Of a DNA stretch of 64,000 nucleotides, positions 40,602-51,036 are shown piece after piece (position 1 is the stretch's first letter; every line of letters starts with the position of its first letter). The DNA comes from Lithodes maja (taxonomy: Eukaryota; Arthropoda; Malacostraca; Decapoda; Lithodidae). The position numbers were made by a program, and so were the translations under genes. The stretch spans positions 62,001 through 126,000 of the forward strand of contig JBAKBP010003092.1 of assembly GCA_037953745.1 (NCBI GenBank). The letters are read 5' to 3'. A model generated the notes under the pieces. The model did not search any database. It was not told the origin of the DNA and was given only the letters and a program-made list of their open reading frames with translations.

Positions 40602-41520
40602 CTATATATTCCACTAACTATTGCTCTCTCTACCTTCTAACTAACTTTTATCCCTCTATCCTTCATTCCTTCTTTACTAATAGTCTAGCTGTTTCTTCTT
40701 TTATTCCTTTGTCCGTCTTTCCATTATTTCTCTCGGTCATTAGGCATCTTCAACACAATCATCGCTCGTTGAAATTATTGTTGGCATATTCCACGACACA
40801 CACACACACACACTCTCTCTATCTATCTCTCTTTCCTCCATCTTGCTCTCTTACCCCCTTGGCAAAGACTCTCTTTAGTCTTCAAATCGAGGTATCATTT
40901 TCTTCTTCCTTGCCCCATCTCGACGACCACTCTCATTTGCTTCGCTACTTGCGTGTTTCCCATTTTGCTATTCAGTTATAGTATAAATTAAAAGCTACGA
41001 AAATTGTGAACCAATATCTCTCCTCACTTTCTTCTTCTTCTTGGTTTAGCTTATTTTACGTACTGTTTTATCAGAAATATATAACTTTAACATTTGTTAG
41101 TAGCTTGCACTCGCGTCTGGCCTATCTTTCCTCATCTCTCCTTGCATTATGATTATGTTGCATTATGTTGTTATTTGATAAATTGCAATAGGTGATTAAC
41201 TCTGATAACATATAGTATTATTTGTTTCCTTGCCCGACACAACTGCAGGTATATTTAGCAGAACTCTCCCCGTTCTTCCTTTTTCTATTATTTTCAATTA
41301 ATTCTTCTTTATCTAGTTACCTATTTAGCCTTTACCCTAGCCTCATGTAGCCCTTTCCTCAGCCTTTACATCACTCCTTTCCACGTAACATTCCACACTG
41401 CTTCATCTCCCTCCACATACATAAACAAATTAATGTCTAGCCCATTTCTCCTTTCTTAGCCTTCCCCCATAGTCTCTCAAGCCCAGTTATGTATTAATTG
41501 TTCTTTATCTTATGGCTGTT
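40602..41520. other. Pyrimidine-rich spacer without recognised genes
   Basis: Mixed low-complexity CT-rich sequence with a short (CA)n run near 40800. No coding frame with family similarity. Confidence 0.5.
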
Positions 41521-41539
41521 TACAACCCACCGCTGAATG

Positions 41540-41548
41540 CCGCTCTCT

Positions 41549-41599
<51 letters not shown>

Positions 41600-42060
41600 T
41601 TCCTTCTCCACCCACACATTTAAACGCAGCTCTCTCTCTCTACACACTTTCTCTTATTTTTACTTCGTCCTCTTGCCCGCAGCTCTCTCCTATCTCCCTC
41701 TTGCTCCAGCCGTCTCCCTCCTCTTCCCCCAGCTCTCTCCTCCTCATTCTTCAGCACTCTTCTCTCCCCAGCCCTCTCTCTCCTCCACCTTCTGCAGCCC
41801 TCTCCCCTCCCCCCTTTTAGCCCTCTCCCTCCTCTACCAGCTCTCTCCCATCCCCTCCTGTAGCCCTCTCTCCTCTCCTGCAGCCCTCTCCGCCCTCCGC
41901 TCTCCATCTCCCCCTCCCCCTCCCCCTCCCCTTTTCCAGCCCTATCCCATCTCTTGTAGCCCTCTCCCTCCTTCTCTCGCCGTCTCCTCTTCCTCTTCAC
42001 CACCCACACAGTTAAGCAGAACTCGACTCTTCGCCTGCACATTTTATCCTCTCCTCTTCT
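41540..42060. repeat. (TC)n and CT-rich low-complexity block
   Basis: TCTCTC runs grade into degenerate CAGCCCTCTCYCTCCTC repeats that lead into the 21-bp arrays. Confidence 0.75.
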
Positions 42061-42084
42061 CATTCTCCAGACTTCGACTTTCCT

Positions 42085-43490
42085 CCACAATCATCTCCCT
42101 TACTCCCACAAACATCTCCCTTACTCCCACAATCATCTCCCTTACTCCACAATCATCTCCCTTACTCCCACATCATCTCCCTTACTCCCACAAACATCTC
42201 CCTTACTCCCACAATCATCTCTCTTACTCCCACAATCATCTCCCTTACTCCCACAATCATCTCTCTTACTCCCACAATCATCTCCCTTACTCCACAAACA
42301 TCTCCTTACTCCCACAATCATCTCCCTTACTCCCACAATCATCTCCCTTACTCCCACAATCATCTCCCTTACTCCCACAAACATCTCCCTTACTCCCACA
42401 ATCATCTCTCTTACTCCCACAATCATCTCCCTTACTCCCACAATCATCTCTCTTACTCCCACAATCATCTCTCTTACTCCCACAATCATCTCCCTTACTC
42501 CCACAATCATCTCTCTTACTCCCACAATCATCTCCCTTACTCCCACAATCATCTCTCTTACTCCCACAATCATCTCCCTTACTCCCACAATCATCTCTCT
42601 TACTCCCACAATCATCTCCCTTACTCCCACAATCATCTCCCTTACTCCCACAATCATCTCCCTTACTCCCACAATCATCTTTCTTACTCCCACAATCATC
42701 TTTCTTACTCCCACAATCATCTCCCTTACTCCCACAATCATCTCTCTTACTCCCACAATCATCTCTCTTACTCCCACAATCATCTCCCTTACTCCCACAA
42801 TCATCTCCCTTACTCCCACAATCATCTCCCTTACTCCCACAATCATCTCTCTTACTCCCACAATCATCTCTCTTACTCTCACAATCATCTCCCTTACTCC
42901 CACAATCATCTCTCTTACTCCCACAATCATCTCTCTTACTCCCACAATCATCTCTCTTACTCCCACAATCATCTCCCTTACTAAGTTCACAATCACCTAC
43001 CTTACTCCACAATCATCTCCCTTACTTCACAATCATCTCCCTTACTTCACAAACATCTCCCTTACTTCACAATCATCTCCCTTACTTCACAATCATCTCC
43101 CTTACTCCCACAATCATCTCCCTTACTTCACAATCATCTCCCTTACTTCATAATCATCTCCCTTACTTCACAATCATCTCCCTTACTCCCACAATCATCT
43201 CCCTAACTCCCACAATCATCTCCCTAACTCCCACAATCATCTCCCTTACTTCACAATCATCTCCCTTACTTCACAATCATCTCCCTTACTTCACAATCAT
43301 CTCCCTTACTCCCACAATTATCTCCCTTACTCCCACAATTATCTCCCTTACTCCCACAATCATCTCCCTTACTTCACAATCATCTCCCTTACTTCACAAT
43401 CATCTCCCTTACTTCAGTCATCTCCCTTACTCCCACAATCATCTCCCTTACTCCCACAATCATCTCCCTTACTCCCACAATCATCTCTTA
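42085..43490. repeat. 21-bp minisatellite A (~65 units)
   Basis: The unit is CTTACTCCCACAATCATCTC plus C, with C/T variants and some 18-bp units lacking CCC (ACTTCACAATC). Long open frames of 7-residue repeats on both strands (LLPQSSP; GVREMIV) follow from the period of 21 and are not genes. Confidence 0.92.
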
Positions 43491-43534
43491 CAAACTAAAA
43501 ACCTCCCCTTAACTATTGCCCTCCTCCCCCAGCC

Positions 43535-44275
43535 CTCTCACTTACTCCCCCAGCCCTCCTAATTACTCCTCCAGCCCTCCTAATTACTCCTCCAGCCCTC
43601 TCACTTACTACCCCAGCCCTCCTAATTACTCCTCCAGCCCTCCTACTTACTCCTCCAGCCCTCCTACTTACTCCTCCAGCCCTCCTAATTACTCCTCCAG
43701 CCCTCCTAATTACTCCTCCAGCCCTCTCACTTACTACCCCAGCCCTCCTAATTACTCCTCCAGCCCTCCTACTTACTCCTCCAGCCCTCCTAATTACTCC
43801 TCCAGCCCTCCTACTTACTCCTCCAGCCCTCCTAATTACTCCTCCAGCCCTCCTAATTACTCCTCCAGCCCTCCTAATTACTCCTCCAGCCCTCTCACTT
43901 ACTACCCCAGCCCTCCTACTTACTCCTTCAGCCTCCTACTTACTCCTCCAGCCCTCCTAATTACTCCTCCAGCCCTCCTACTTACTCCTCCAGCCCTCCT
44001 AATTACTCCTCCAGCCCTCCTAATTACTCCTCCAGCCCTCTCACTTACTACCCCAGCCCTCCTACTTACTCCTTCAGCCCTCCTACTTACTCCTTCAGCC
44101 CTCCTAATTACTCCTCCAGCCCTTTCACTTACTCCCCCAGCCCTCCTAATTACTCCTCCAGCCCTCCCACTTACTCCCCCAGCCCTCCCACTTACTCCCC
44201 CAGCCCTCCTAATTACTCCTCCAGCCCTCCTAATTACTCCTCCAGCCCTCCTACTTACTCTTCCAGCCCTCATAG
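43535..44275. repeat. 21-bp minisatellite B (~35 units)
   Basis: The unit is AATTACTCCTCCAGCCCTCC plus T, alternating with CTTACTCC and ACCCCAGCCCTC variants. It follows array A directly and shares its period and its TTACTCC core. Confidence 0.9.
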
Positions 44276-44339
44276 GCTCATACTTACTCCACCAATCCTC
44301 TCCCTCTTCCGTAAACTTTTTCTCTGCTCCATCAATTCT

Positions 44340-44610
44340 CTTACACTCCCCCACTAGCCCCCTTCCTCCTCTTGCACTCCCCCACTAGCCCCCTTCCTCC
44401 TCTTGCACTCCCCCACTAGCCCCCTCCCTCCTCCCCCAGCCCCCTCCCTCCTCCCCCAGCCCTCCCCAACCCCCTCCCTCCTCTTGCACTACCCTCACTA
44501 GCACCCTCCCTCTTCTTGCACTCCCCCACTAGCCCCCTCCCTCCTCCCCCAGCCCCCTCTCTCTTACACTCCTCCCTCAGCCCTCCCCAGCCCCCAAAAG
44601 AGGTCTGGGG
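44340..44610. repeat. CCCCCTCCCTCCTC-type degenerate repeat
   Basis: Imperfect units of CTTGCACTCCCCCACTAGCC and CCCTCCTCCCCCAGCC; continuation of the pyrimidine-rich tract. Confidence 0.75.
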
Positions 44611-44756
44611 TGGGCTAGCTTGAGGCCACAGCGGCCAGGGGAGGGCTGCTGCTGCGCTATGCAATATGCCAGACCTTTATAACCTTCATAATTCTGGTCC
44701 GAGTTTTGCCCATCCTTAACTGCAGCGAATTTTTACCATAACTGCAACCAAGGACT

Positions 44757-44905
44757 CCTGGTGGAGTGGTCTTGCCACTGGCCTGGTAATCCAAAGGTCC
44801 CGAGTTCAAATCCCGTTGTATCAATGGGAAGATATTATTGGGATGGAATTTGTGCTGTACCTAGTATCAGTGCATTACCACAAGCCCACCGACACGTCAA
44901 TAAAA
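44757..44905 (+). mobile_element. tRNA-like SINE (family S4)
   Basis: CTGGTGGAGTGGTCTTGCCA (A box) and CCCGAGTTCAAATCCCG (B box) form a tRNA-like head. The body follows (GGATGGAATTTGTGCTGTAC ... CGTCAATAAAATACCC). The acceptor stem does not pair well, so I read it as a SINE rather than a functional tRNA. Confidence 0.6.
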
Positions 44906-45410
44906 TACCCTCATTGTTCCCTGATTAAATAGCACTGTATGAATATTCCCATATTCAAAATATGCTATAGGAGTGCAATGCCTGGTGAGTTATCTGCTCA
45001 ACAGGTGGCGTTGTGTGTGTGTGTAAGTGTGAGAGTCCGAGTGTAGGGGGTTAGACAGTGAAGCACGGGAACGAGGTGGCTTCAGAGATGGGGTCGTTTC
45101 GGGCCATGAGTGAGCACCGTGCCTCATGTGAAGGCAAGATGGCAGGTGCTTGTTGTACTCGACGTGCTTCACATGTCTCACTCCCTAGACTGGAACAAGA
45201 CCTCACGGGCTTCACTGTTCATTGTAAAGCGGTGAATGTTAAGGCTCTCAGCCTATGCCCGAGAGGAAGTAAGTTGGAATATAGAAAACAAAAAAAAGCT
45301 TGCTCAAATATTGCTTCAGCTGCATTCTATTACCATGGTTTAATTGCTCGGATAGAAGGATCCTCCAGAGTTTATGGAAGGCATTGTGGCTGCGTTATCA
45401 AAAGGCGGAG
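44906..45410. other. Spacer of ordinary composition, no recognised gene
   Basis: A 124-codon plus-strand frame (45058-45432) runs here, but it resembles no family I know and ends in a poly-Trp stretch from the adjoining GGT microsatellite. Confidence 0.4.
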
Positions 45411-46422
45411 CTGGTGGTGGTGGTGGTGTTGATGCGTTGGTGGTGGTGGTGGTGTGGTGTTGATGTGTTGGTGGTGGTGCTGGTGTGTTGGTAATAATGA
45501 TGGTGGTGATGATGCGTTGGTGGTGGTGGTGTGTTGGTAATAATGATGGTGGTGATTATACGGTGGTGTGGTGGTCGTCTGGTGATGCGGTGGTGGGGGT
45601 GGTGATGATGGGTTGGCGGTGGTGTGGAGGTGGTCTGGTGATGCGTTGGCGGTTGCGGTGGTGGTGAGGGTGGTGATGATGTTGTTTCTGGTGATAGTGG
45701 TGAGATATTACGATTATTAATGTTGACTGTGATATGGGAGGGAGTCAGAATGTGTGTAGTGGTGACGGAGACGGGGGTTGAGGTTACAGAGGTGGTGATT
45801 TGGGTGATGATAATGAATGGTGAACACTTATGAGAGTAATGATTTTGTAGTGAAAGCGTAGTTTGTGATTGCATTGTTGGTTTTAAATTATGAGTTATTG
45901 TAAGATATAGTGATGCATAGTGTTCGTTTAGATGTGGTGATGATGGTAGTGGTGGTGATGACGTACCTGACGATGGTGGTAGTGGTGGTGATAATGGTGT
46001 ACTGTATATGAGGGTGGTGGTGATGGCGGTAGTGGTAATGGCAATACAAGCGATGACTGGTTGTGATGATAGTGAAAACAGTGGTGTTGATGTTGGTGAT
46101 GGCGGTGGTAGTGATGACTGATGGTTATGGCAGTGGTAGTGATGAATGTCGTGGTGGTAGTGATGGCAGGGGTTGTGATGACGGTGGTAGTGATGACATA
46201 GGGTATGAAGCCGATGGTAGTGATGACTGGTCGTAATGGTGGTGGTGGCGATTGTGGTGATGACTGGTACTGATGGCAGTTGTGATGGTAGTGATGACTG
46301 GTCGTAATGGTGGTGGTGGTGATAGCGGTTGTGGTGATTGCGATGGCGGTGGTGGTGATGACTGACTGATGGTGGTGGCGGTTGTGGTGATAGCGATGGT
46401 GGTGATGGTGAAGGCGATGTTA
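45411..46422. repeat. Degenerate GGT/GAT (GTGGTGATG) microsatellite tract
   Basis: About 1 kb of imperfect GTGGTGATGGTGGT-type repeats, with a non-repeat island at about 45690-45910. The long minus-strand frame of His/Pro/Thr residues is a by-product. Confidence 0.85.
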
Positions 46423-46643
46423 GTACAAAGGAGTACAAAGGAAATCAAGCAACAACAGATCCAGTGACCCTTCTAGGTTGCTTGTCCTCCAAAACACTGA
46501 GGATCAAGTGTCCAAACAGTGGTTTAGAGTGGGTAAGGGAACATTGGAAAGGGAATTACTGCCCTGGAACTAATGTCCGTGGCAGGATCAGGAAGTTAGT
46601 AGGGGACAGATGGGTTAGTAACTGAGGGGGGGATAAAATAAAG

Positions 46644-48152
46644 TTATTCATTTACAAACGCAGTCAGTCGCGGGTTTGATGCGAGATATTTGTCTAGGCG
46701 GAGTTTAAATGAATGAACGGTGATGCAGTCTATAACGTTTCGGGGAAGCCCATTCCACAAGTTGACAACTCGATTGAAGAAGAAATTCTTAGATTCGTGC
46801 GAGTTAAAAGATTTACCAATAATTTTGCAACCGTTTCCCCGCGTGTAATTAGATTGGTCGATAGTGAAGTACTTACTACAGTTCATATTGTCGATGCCTT
46901 TGATGATTTTGAACACTTGAATTAAGTCGCCTCTTAATCTGCGCTGGGTTAAAGGAAATAGATTTAATTCTCTAAGACGCTCTTCGTATGGTTTGTTCTT
47001 TAGGCTAGGTATCATTTTGGTAACTCTACGTTGAACTCGTTCTAGCTTGTTTATATCTTTTTGGTAATAAGGGCACCAGGATTGAACGCAGTATTCCAGA
47101 AGAGGGCGGACTAAGGAATTGTAAAGGGTTAGGATAACTTCTTTGGATTTATGCTCAAATGACCTGCCTATAAAGCCAATTATTTTGTTTGCCTTCTTAA
47201 CAACTTCTGAACATTGTTGACTCGGTTTTAGGTTACTCGATATTGTTACTCCCAGATCGGTTTCTCTGTTTACATTCTTAAGCTGAGTGCCATTCATCGA
47301 ATAGTTTGCTTTCTCATTTAGGTATCCGATATGTAGTACTTTACATTTATCCGCATTGAAACTCATTTGCCAAATTTGGGCCCAACATGACAATTTATCT
47401 AGATTGTGTTGCATATCGTCAACTTGTTCTTTTGAGAGTACGCTATTTGCAATTTTTGTATCGTCAGCAAATTTTGAGATTGTACAGGCGAGACCCTCAT
47501 CTATGTCGTTGATGTAAATTAGAAAGAGAATTGGTCCTAGTACCGATCCCTGGGGTACCCCGCTACTTACATTGGTCCATTTTGATGCCTTACCGTTTAT
47601 GACTACTCTTTGCTTTCTGTCGCTGAGCCAATTTTCTATCCATTTCAACACACCGTCTTGTATTCCATGCGCTTTTAGTTTTAGCAGTAAACGTTTGTGG
47701 GGAACTTTGTCAAAGGCCTTTTGAAAATCAAGGTATATAATATCTACAGCTTTACTCTCATCGTAGAGGTTGAGGATATCGTGGAAGAAGTCTAAGAGGT
47801 TTGTTAAACAGGAACGTTTTTTACGAAAGCCGTGTTGAGTATCTTTAAGTATGTTATTTTCCTCTAAGTGATTTACGAGTCTGTCTCTTATGACCGTTTC
47901 TAGCATTTTACATACAACTGAGGTTAAGCTAATTGGACGATAGTTACTGGATAGGGATTTGCTGCCTTTTTTGAATATCGGTGTTACGTTGGCTAGCTTC
48001 CACTGATCGGGCATAGTTCCAGACTGCAAGGATTTATTGAATAGTAATGTCAGTGGTTTAGAGAGCTCATCCTTAGCTTCCTTTAGAACTCTAGGCGAGA
48101 TTGTATCAGGTCCAGGCGTTTTATTTACCTTGAGTTTATCTAAACAATTCAA
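46644..48152 (-). CDS. Family L reverse transcriptase, intact 502-codon frame
   Basis: The frame includes NKTPGPDTISPRVLKEAKDE, NYRPISLTSVVCKMLETVI, YLDFQKAFDKVPHKRLL, SGVPQGSVLGPILFLIYIND and the catalytic FADDTKIANSVLSK (near 47460, reversed). C-terminal landmarks are LGVTISSNLKPSQQCSEVV, LVRPLLEYCVQSWCPYYQKD and RLDKYLASNPRLTAFVNE at the stop. All RT blocks are present, so this module could encode an active fold, but the full ORF2 is disrupted upstream. It serves as the reference for the broken copies 1, 2 and 4. Confidence 0.9.
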   Translation of the reverse strand: MNCLDKLKVNKTPGPDTISPRVLKEAKDELSKPLTLLFNKSLQSGTMPDQWKLANVTPIFKKGSKSLSSNYRPISLTSVVCKMLETVIRDRLVNHLEENNILKDTQHGFRKKRSCLTNLLDFFHDILNLYDESKAVDIIYLDFQKAFDKVPHKRLLLKLKAHGIQDGVLKWIENWLSDRKQRVVINGKASKWTNVSSGVPQGSVLGPILFLIYINDIDEGLACTISKFADDTKIANSVLSKEQVDDMQHNLDKLSCWAQIWQMSFNADKCKVLHIGYLNEKANYSMNGTQLKNVNRETDLGVTISSNLKPSQQCSEVVKKANKIIGFIGRSFEHKSKEVILTLYNSLVRPLLEYCVQSWCPYYQKDINKLERVQRRVTKMIPSLKNKPYEERLRELNLFPLTQRRLRGDLIQVFKIIKGIDNMNCSKYFTIDQSNYTRGNGCKIIGKSFNSHESKNFFFNRVVNLWNGLPRNVIDCITVHSFKLRLDKYLASNPRLTAFVNE

Positions 48153-48181
48153 TACTTCTCTCTCTGTAACGGTGATATTGC

Positions 48182-48440
48182 TTAAAACATCTGAATTATC
48201 AATCTGAATCGGCGATGGTGTAGGGATATCACTGAGGTCTTCTGTTGTAAAAACTGATGCAAGAAGGTATTGAGGGCATTACTCATTTGTTCTTCGTCTT
48301 TGGTGTATTCTCCATTTTCATCGACTAACGGTCCAACAGTTGAAGTAACTACTTTTTTCTTTCTGATATAACTATAGAATTCTTTCGGGTTTGTTTTACT
48401 TTGATTCCCAATATGTAACTCTAAGGTCTTTTTACTTTGC
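48182..48440 (-). pseudogene. Family L linker between endonuclease and RT, frameshifted
   Basis: SKKTLELHIGNQSKTNPKEF, YSYIRKKKVVTSTVGPLVDE and GEYTKDEEQMSNALNTF are in frame with ORF2. One base is missing near 48260 compared with copy 2 (CTTCTTGCATC against CTTCTTTGCATC), giving a false ending. Confidence 0.8.
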
Positions 48441-48928
48441 TTAACCCTCTCACCACGGATGACCTCATGTACGCCCATAAAAAAGCATGTAACAGGTACC
48501 CGGAAGGCCTCTTATGCACCCACGACGTCACAGCCTGTGAGCTTGCTGTGCGAGGCGTCGGTCCGACGCATGTAAACAACAGCCGGCTGGACCGACGCTC
48601 CGCATCTCCGGCCACAAGAAGGAGAGCGTCGCTTGTTCTTGTGTGCCTGTATGTTGTTGTTCAGTATCGAAAAGTGGTGTAAAGTGGCTGGTTTGGCCAT
48701 AAAGTTATCTCCAATGAAATCATCATCACAGCTCACCCAGTTGACTTAGAGAGCTCTACTTAATGCCATTTTACAGGTAAATAACACAGCTACGCTTGGG
48801 GATGCGCGGGAATGCGGTAAGCAGTCTGATTAACGAATATACGGTAGCCTAGCCTAGACGTTTTTCGGCCAAAACACCCGGGTTTCGAGGAATATATATA
48901 TAATACATAGCCGGGGCTGGAGGGTTAA
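48441..48928. mobile_element. TTAA-type element inserted in LINE copy 3
   Basis: 488 bp including both TTAA copies (48441-48444 and 48925-48928), with ends TTAACCCTCTCACC and GGCTGGAGGGTTAA. Copy 2 of the LINE has the uninterrupted site (AGTTAATTAAGCAAAG at about 37929-37944), so insertion at TTAA with TTAA duplication is shown directly. No transposase is encoded. It belongs to neither family P nor family Q. Confidence 0.88.
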
Positions 48929-50006
48929 TTAACTTTTTGGCTTTGCGTCGTAGCTCTACAAATTTCAGCCGTTCTTCGTCATTTTGTGAGGATTTTAATC
49001 TATCATTAGCAAATTTTTTAGCAAGCAGGCAGTTTGAAATATCTTTATTCCACCATTTGGGCTTATTATTATGGCCTGGACGCCGAGTTTTCGATGGTAT
49101 GCAGTCTTGCACTGCTTTTAGGTAAGTGGCTTCGAATAACTTCCAAGATGTATTTATGTCGTTATTGTGAATTAAAAAGCTCCAGTCAGTTTCTTTAAAC
49201 ATAGCTCTAAGTTTAGGAAAGTTTGCTTTCTTGAAATTAGGGACTTTTTCGATGCTACTATTTGGTTCGTTACTAGTAAAGTTTAAAGTGAAAGTTATCG
49301 TATGATGGTCGCTGTTACTGAATTCATCACCAACATTCAAATTCTCTATTAATTCTTCTTTTGTTGCAAGTACAATGTCAAGAACGTTATTACCACGGGT
49401 CGGCGTTCCAACAAATTGATAAAGCGAACTCTCTTGCAAGTTCGTATACAAGTCATGTCCGGAGTGTGAAGTAAGAGTATCGCCCCACTTGGTCACAGGT
49501 AAATTAAAGTCACCAAAAATTACGGTATCTTGTGAGTTACTTACATCTGCAATTTGTTCGTAAATTTCTCGGTCAGTTTGCACTGATTGAGCTGGAGGTC
49601 TGTATATTAATGCAAGTATTATTTTGGTACCTTTATTATTCTTTATTAGCACAAAAGATGCGTCGACGTTCACAATTTGAGGTTTTGACAAGAGGGTAGG
49701 GTTAAGACTTTCTTTGATATAAAGTAAAACGCCACCTCCATTTCGATTTATTCGGCTTTTCTCAAACATTACATAACCGGGAAGTGAATACTCTGCTAAA
49801 AAGTCTCTATCTTCTGTATTGAGCCAAGATTCTGTTATGCCAATCACATCATAATTTTCTGTAAACACTAGCTCCTCTAAATCTGAAAATTTATTGCGTA
49901 TGCTACGAGCGTTTGCATAGAAAACCTTTAAATTTGTTATTTTAGAACTCACGGAACGCGCTTTAATAATATTTTTGGTTCTTGTCGGATCTACATTTAT
50001 GTTCAT
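48929..50006 (-). CDS. Family L ORF2 endonuclease domain, intact up to the insertion
   Basis: It begins MNINVDPTRTKN. The frame has VFYANARSIRNKFSDLEELV, YDVIGITESWLNTEDRDF, NGGGVLLYIKESLNPTL, LALIYRPPAQSVQTDREIYE, TVIFGDFNLPVTKWGDTL, TPTRGNNVLDIVLATKEEL and SDHHTITFTL, all expected APE-like endonuclease blocks. It reads on into the inserted TTAA element for about 28 extra residues before a stop. The ATG follows the esterase ORF by about 80 bases. Confidence 0.88.
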
Positions 50007-50089
50007 GGCTGTCCTCGGTCCTCGCTGTCTCCAGTCCTTATCGCTGGTGGTCCTCGGTTGCCTCTGTGTTTTTCTTGGCGTTGGATGAT

Positions 50090-50240
50090 TTATGTCACTG
50101 CTGCTTCTTCTCGGATGGCGTTTTTTGATCCATGGCTGCGGACTGCTTCGTGTAGGAGACGACCCATGCGTGCTGAACCCACAGGGTTTAGATGAGTGCC
50201 ATCCTTGCGGAACAGAGTAGGCTGGTTGTAGTGATGTAGT
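50090..50240 (-). pseudogene. Family L ORF1 esterase, C-terminal remnant
   Basis: TLFRKDGTHLNPVGSARMGR and LLHEAVRSHG correspond to the block V region (DG-x-HLN) of the SGNH esterase in copy 2, but are noticeably more diverged than the ORF2 parts. It is truncated at a GTGATGGTG microsatellite. Confidence 0.75.
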
Positions 50241-50870
50241 GATGGCGAGGGTGGTAGTAGTGCTACTGGTAGTGGTGAAATGGGTAATGGTGATGGTTGC
50301 AGTAGCAAGGGTGGTTATAGTGGTGATAATCGTAGTAGTTGAGACACAGATAGATATAGTTGTGGTAATAATTATGGTAGGTGCATTTGGTGATATTTTG
50401 TAGTAGGCCTACTGTATGTGATAGTTATGACAATGACGTTGATTGTATCTGAAAGTTGCAAAGATGGAAATTGTGGTACCGGTACCATCACTATATTCTA
50501 TTTTATTCCAGCTGATGGTAAATTGCCATATCTTCATCTTAATTACTTAACTAGTACGAAGATTTGTTAGCGAAATATGTTGTTGATTATGAAAACTTGC
50601 CAACCAGATGATACAGAGACAAATTTTTTTTTTGTTTTACATTTTTACAGTAAGCTTCTAGAAATCAGCTGCTAAAGGATTCAATTTACCATCAGCTGGA
50701 AATAAACCCAGTATAGTGGTAATTGTGGTTGTTGCGTTTGAGGTAGTTGTGGTTGTTGCAATGGTGGTAGTTGTGGTAGGTACAGTGATAATCTTTGGTC
50801 ATCTGGCAACAGGAGTTCACGTTTTCTTAAATGTACCGTGTGTTCCTCCCCCAGCTCCACCCCCAATATA
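50241..50870. other. GGT/GTA microsatellite and AT-rich spacer
   Basis: GTAGTGGTGATGG-type repeats (50225-50340) continue into AT-rich DNA. Near 50515-50530 and 50685-50700 the sequence TTCCAGCTGATGGTAAATTG is present in inverted copies, suggesting a small foldback of about 180 bp. No gene is seen. Confidence 0.5.
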
Positions 50871-50886
50871 TATATATATATATATA

Positions 50887-50941
<55 letters not shown>
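50870..50941. repeat. (TA)n(TC)n microsatellite
   Basis: TATATATA followed by CTCTCT, upstream of LINE copy 4. Confidence 0.9.
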
Positions 50942-50944
<3 letters not shown>

Positions 50945-51036
50945 GTTAGTATTATCTCTTTCACTCTCTTCCCTGCCTTTCTTGAACCCCCCCTCTACCT
51001 CCCCCCACCCCCACCCCCATCCTCGTCTCATTCTCA

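Larger units (their letters stand above)
46423..50240 (-). mobile_element. Esterase-endonuclease-RT CR1-like LINE (family L, copy 3), interrupted by a TTAA element
   Basis: Minus strand, from the 5'-truncated esterase end (~50240) through the endonuclease (50006-48929), a TTAA-element interruption (48441-48928), and RT (48440-46644), to a 3' tail of CCTTTGTACT repeats at 46423. One frameshift lies near 48260. The RT and endonuclease frames are otherwise intact, making it the best copy in the window. Confidence 0.88.

Noticed and set aside
41673..43562. 629-codon Ser/Pro/Leu-rich frame and minus-strand GVREMIV repeats
   Set aside because: They follow from 21-bp tandem repeats without stops on either strand, with no start context or domain.
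43516..44388. 290-codon Pro/Ser/Tyr-rich protein
   Set aside because: It is the translation of minisatellite B, without signal peptide or non-repeat domain.
45058..45432. Possible small host gene
   Set aside because: No domain, no splice or conservation evidence, and the frame ends in microsatellite-derived Trp residues.
45398..46438. 346-codon His/Pro/Thr-rich minus-strand frame
   Set aside because: It is a GGT/GAT microsatellite translation.
48437..48682. 81-codon plus-strand frame inside the inserted TTAA element
   Set aside because: No similarity to a piggyBac transposase and it starts in the LINE flank; treated as chance.
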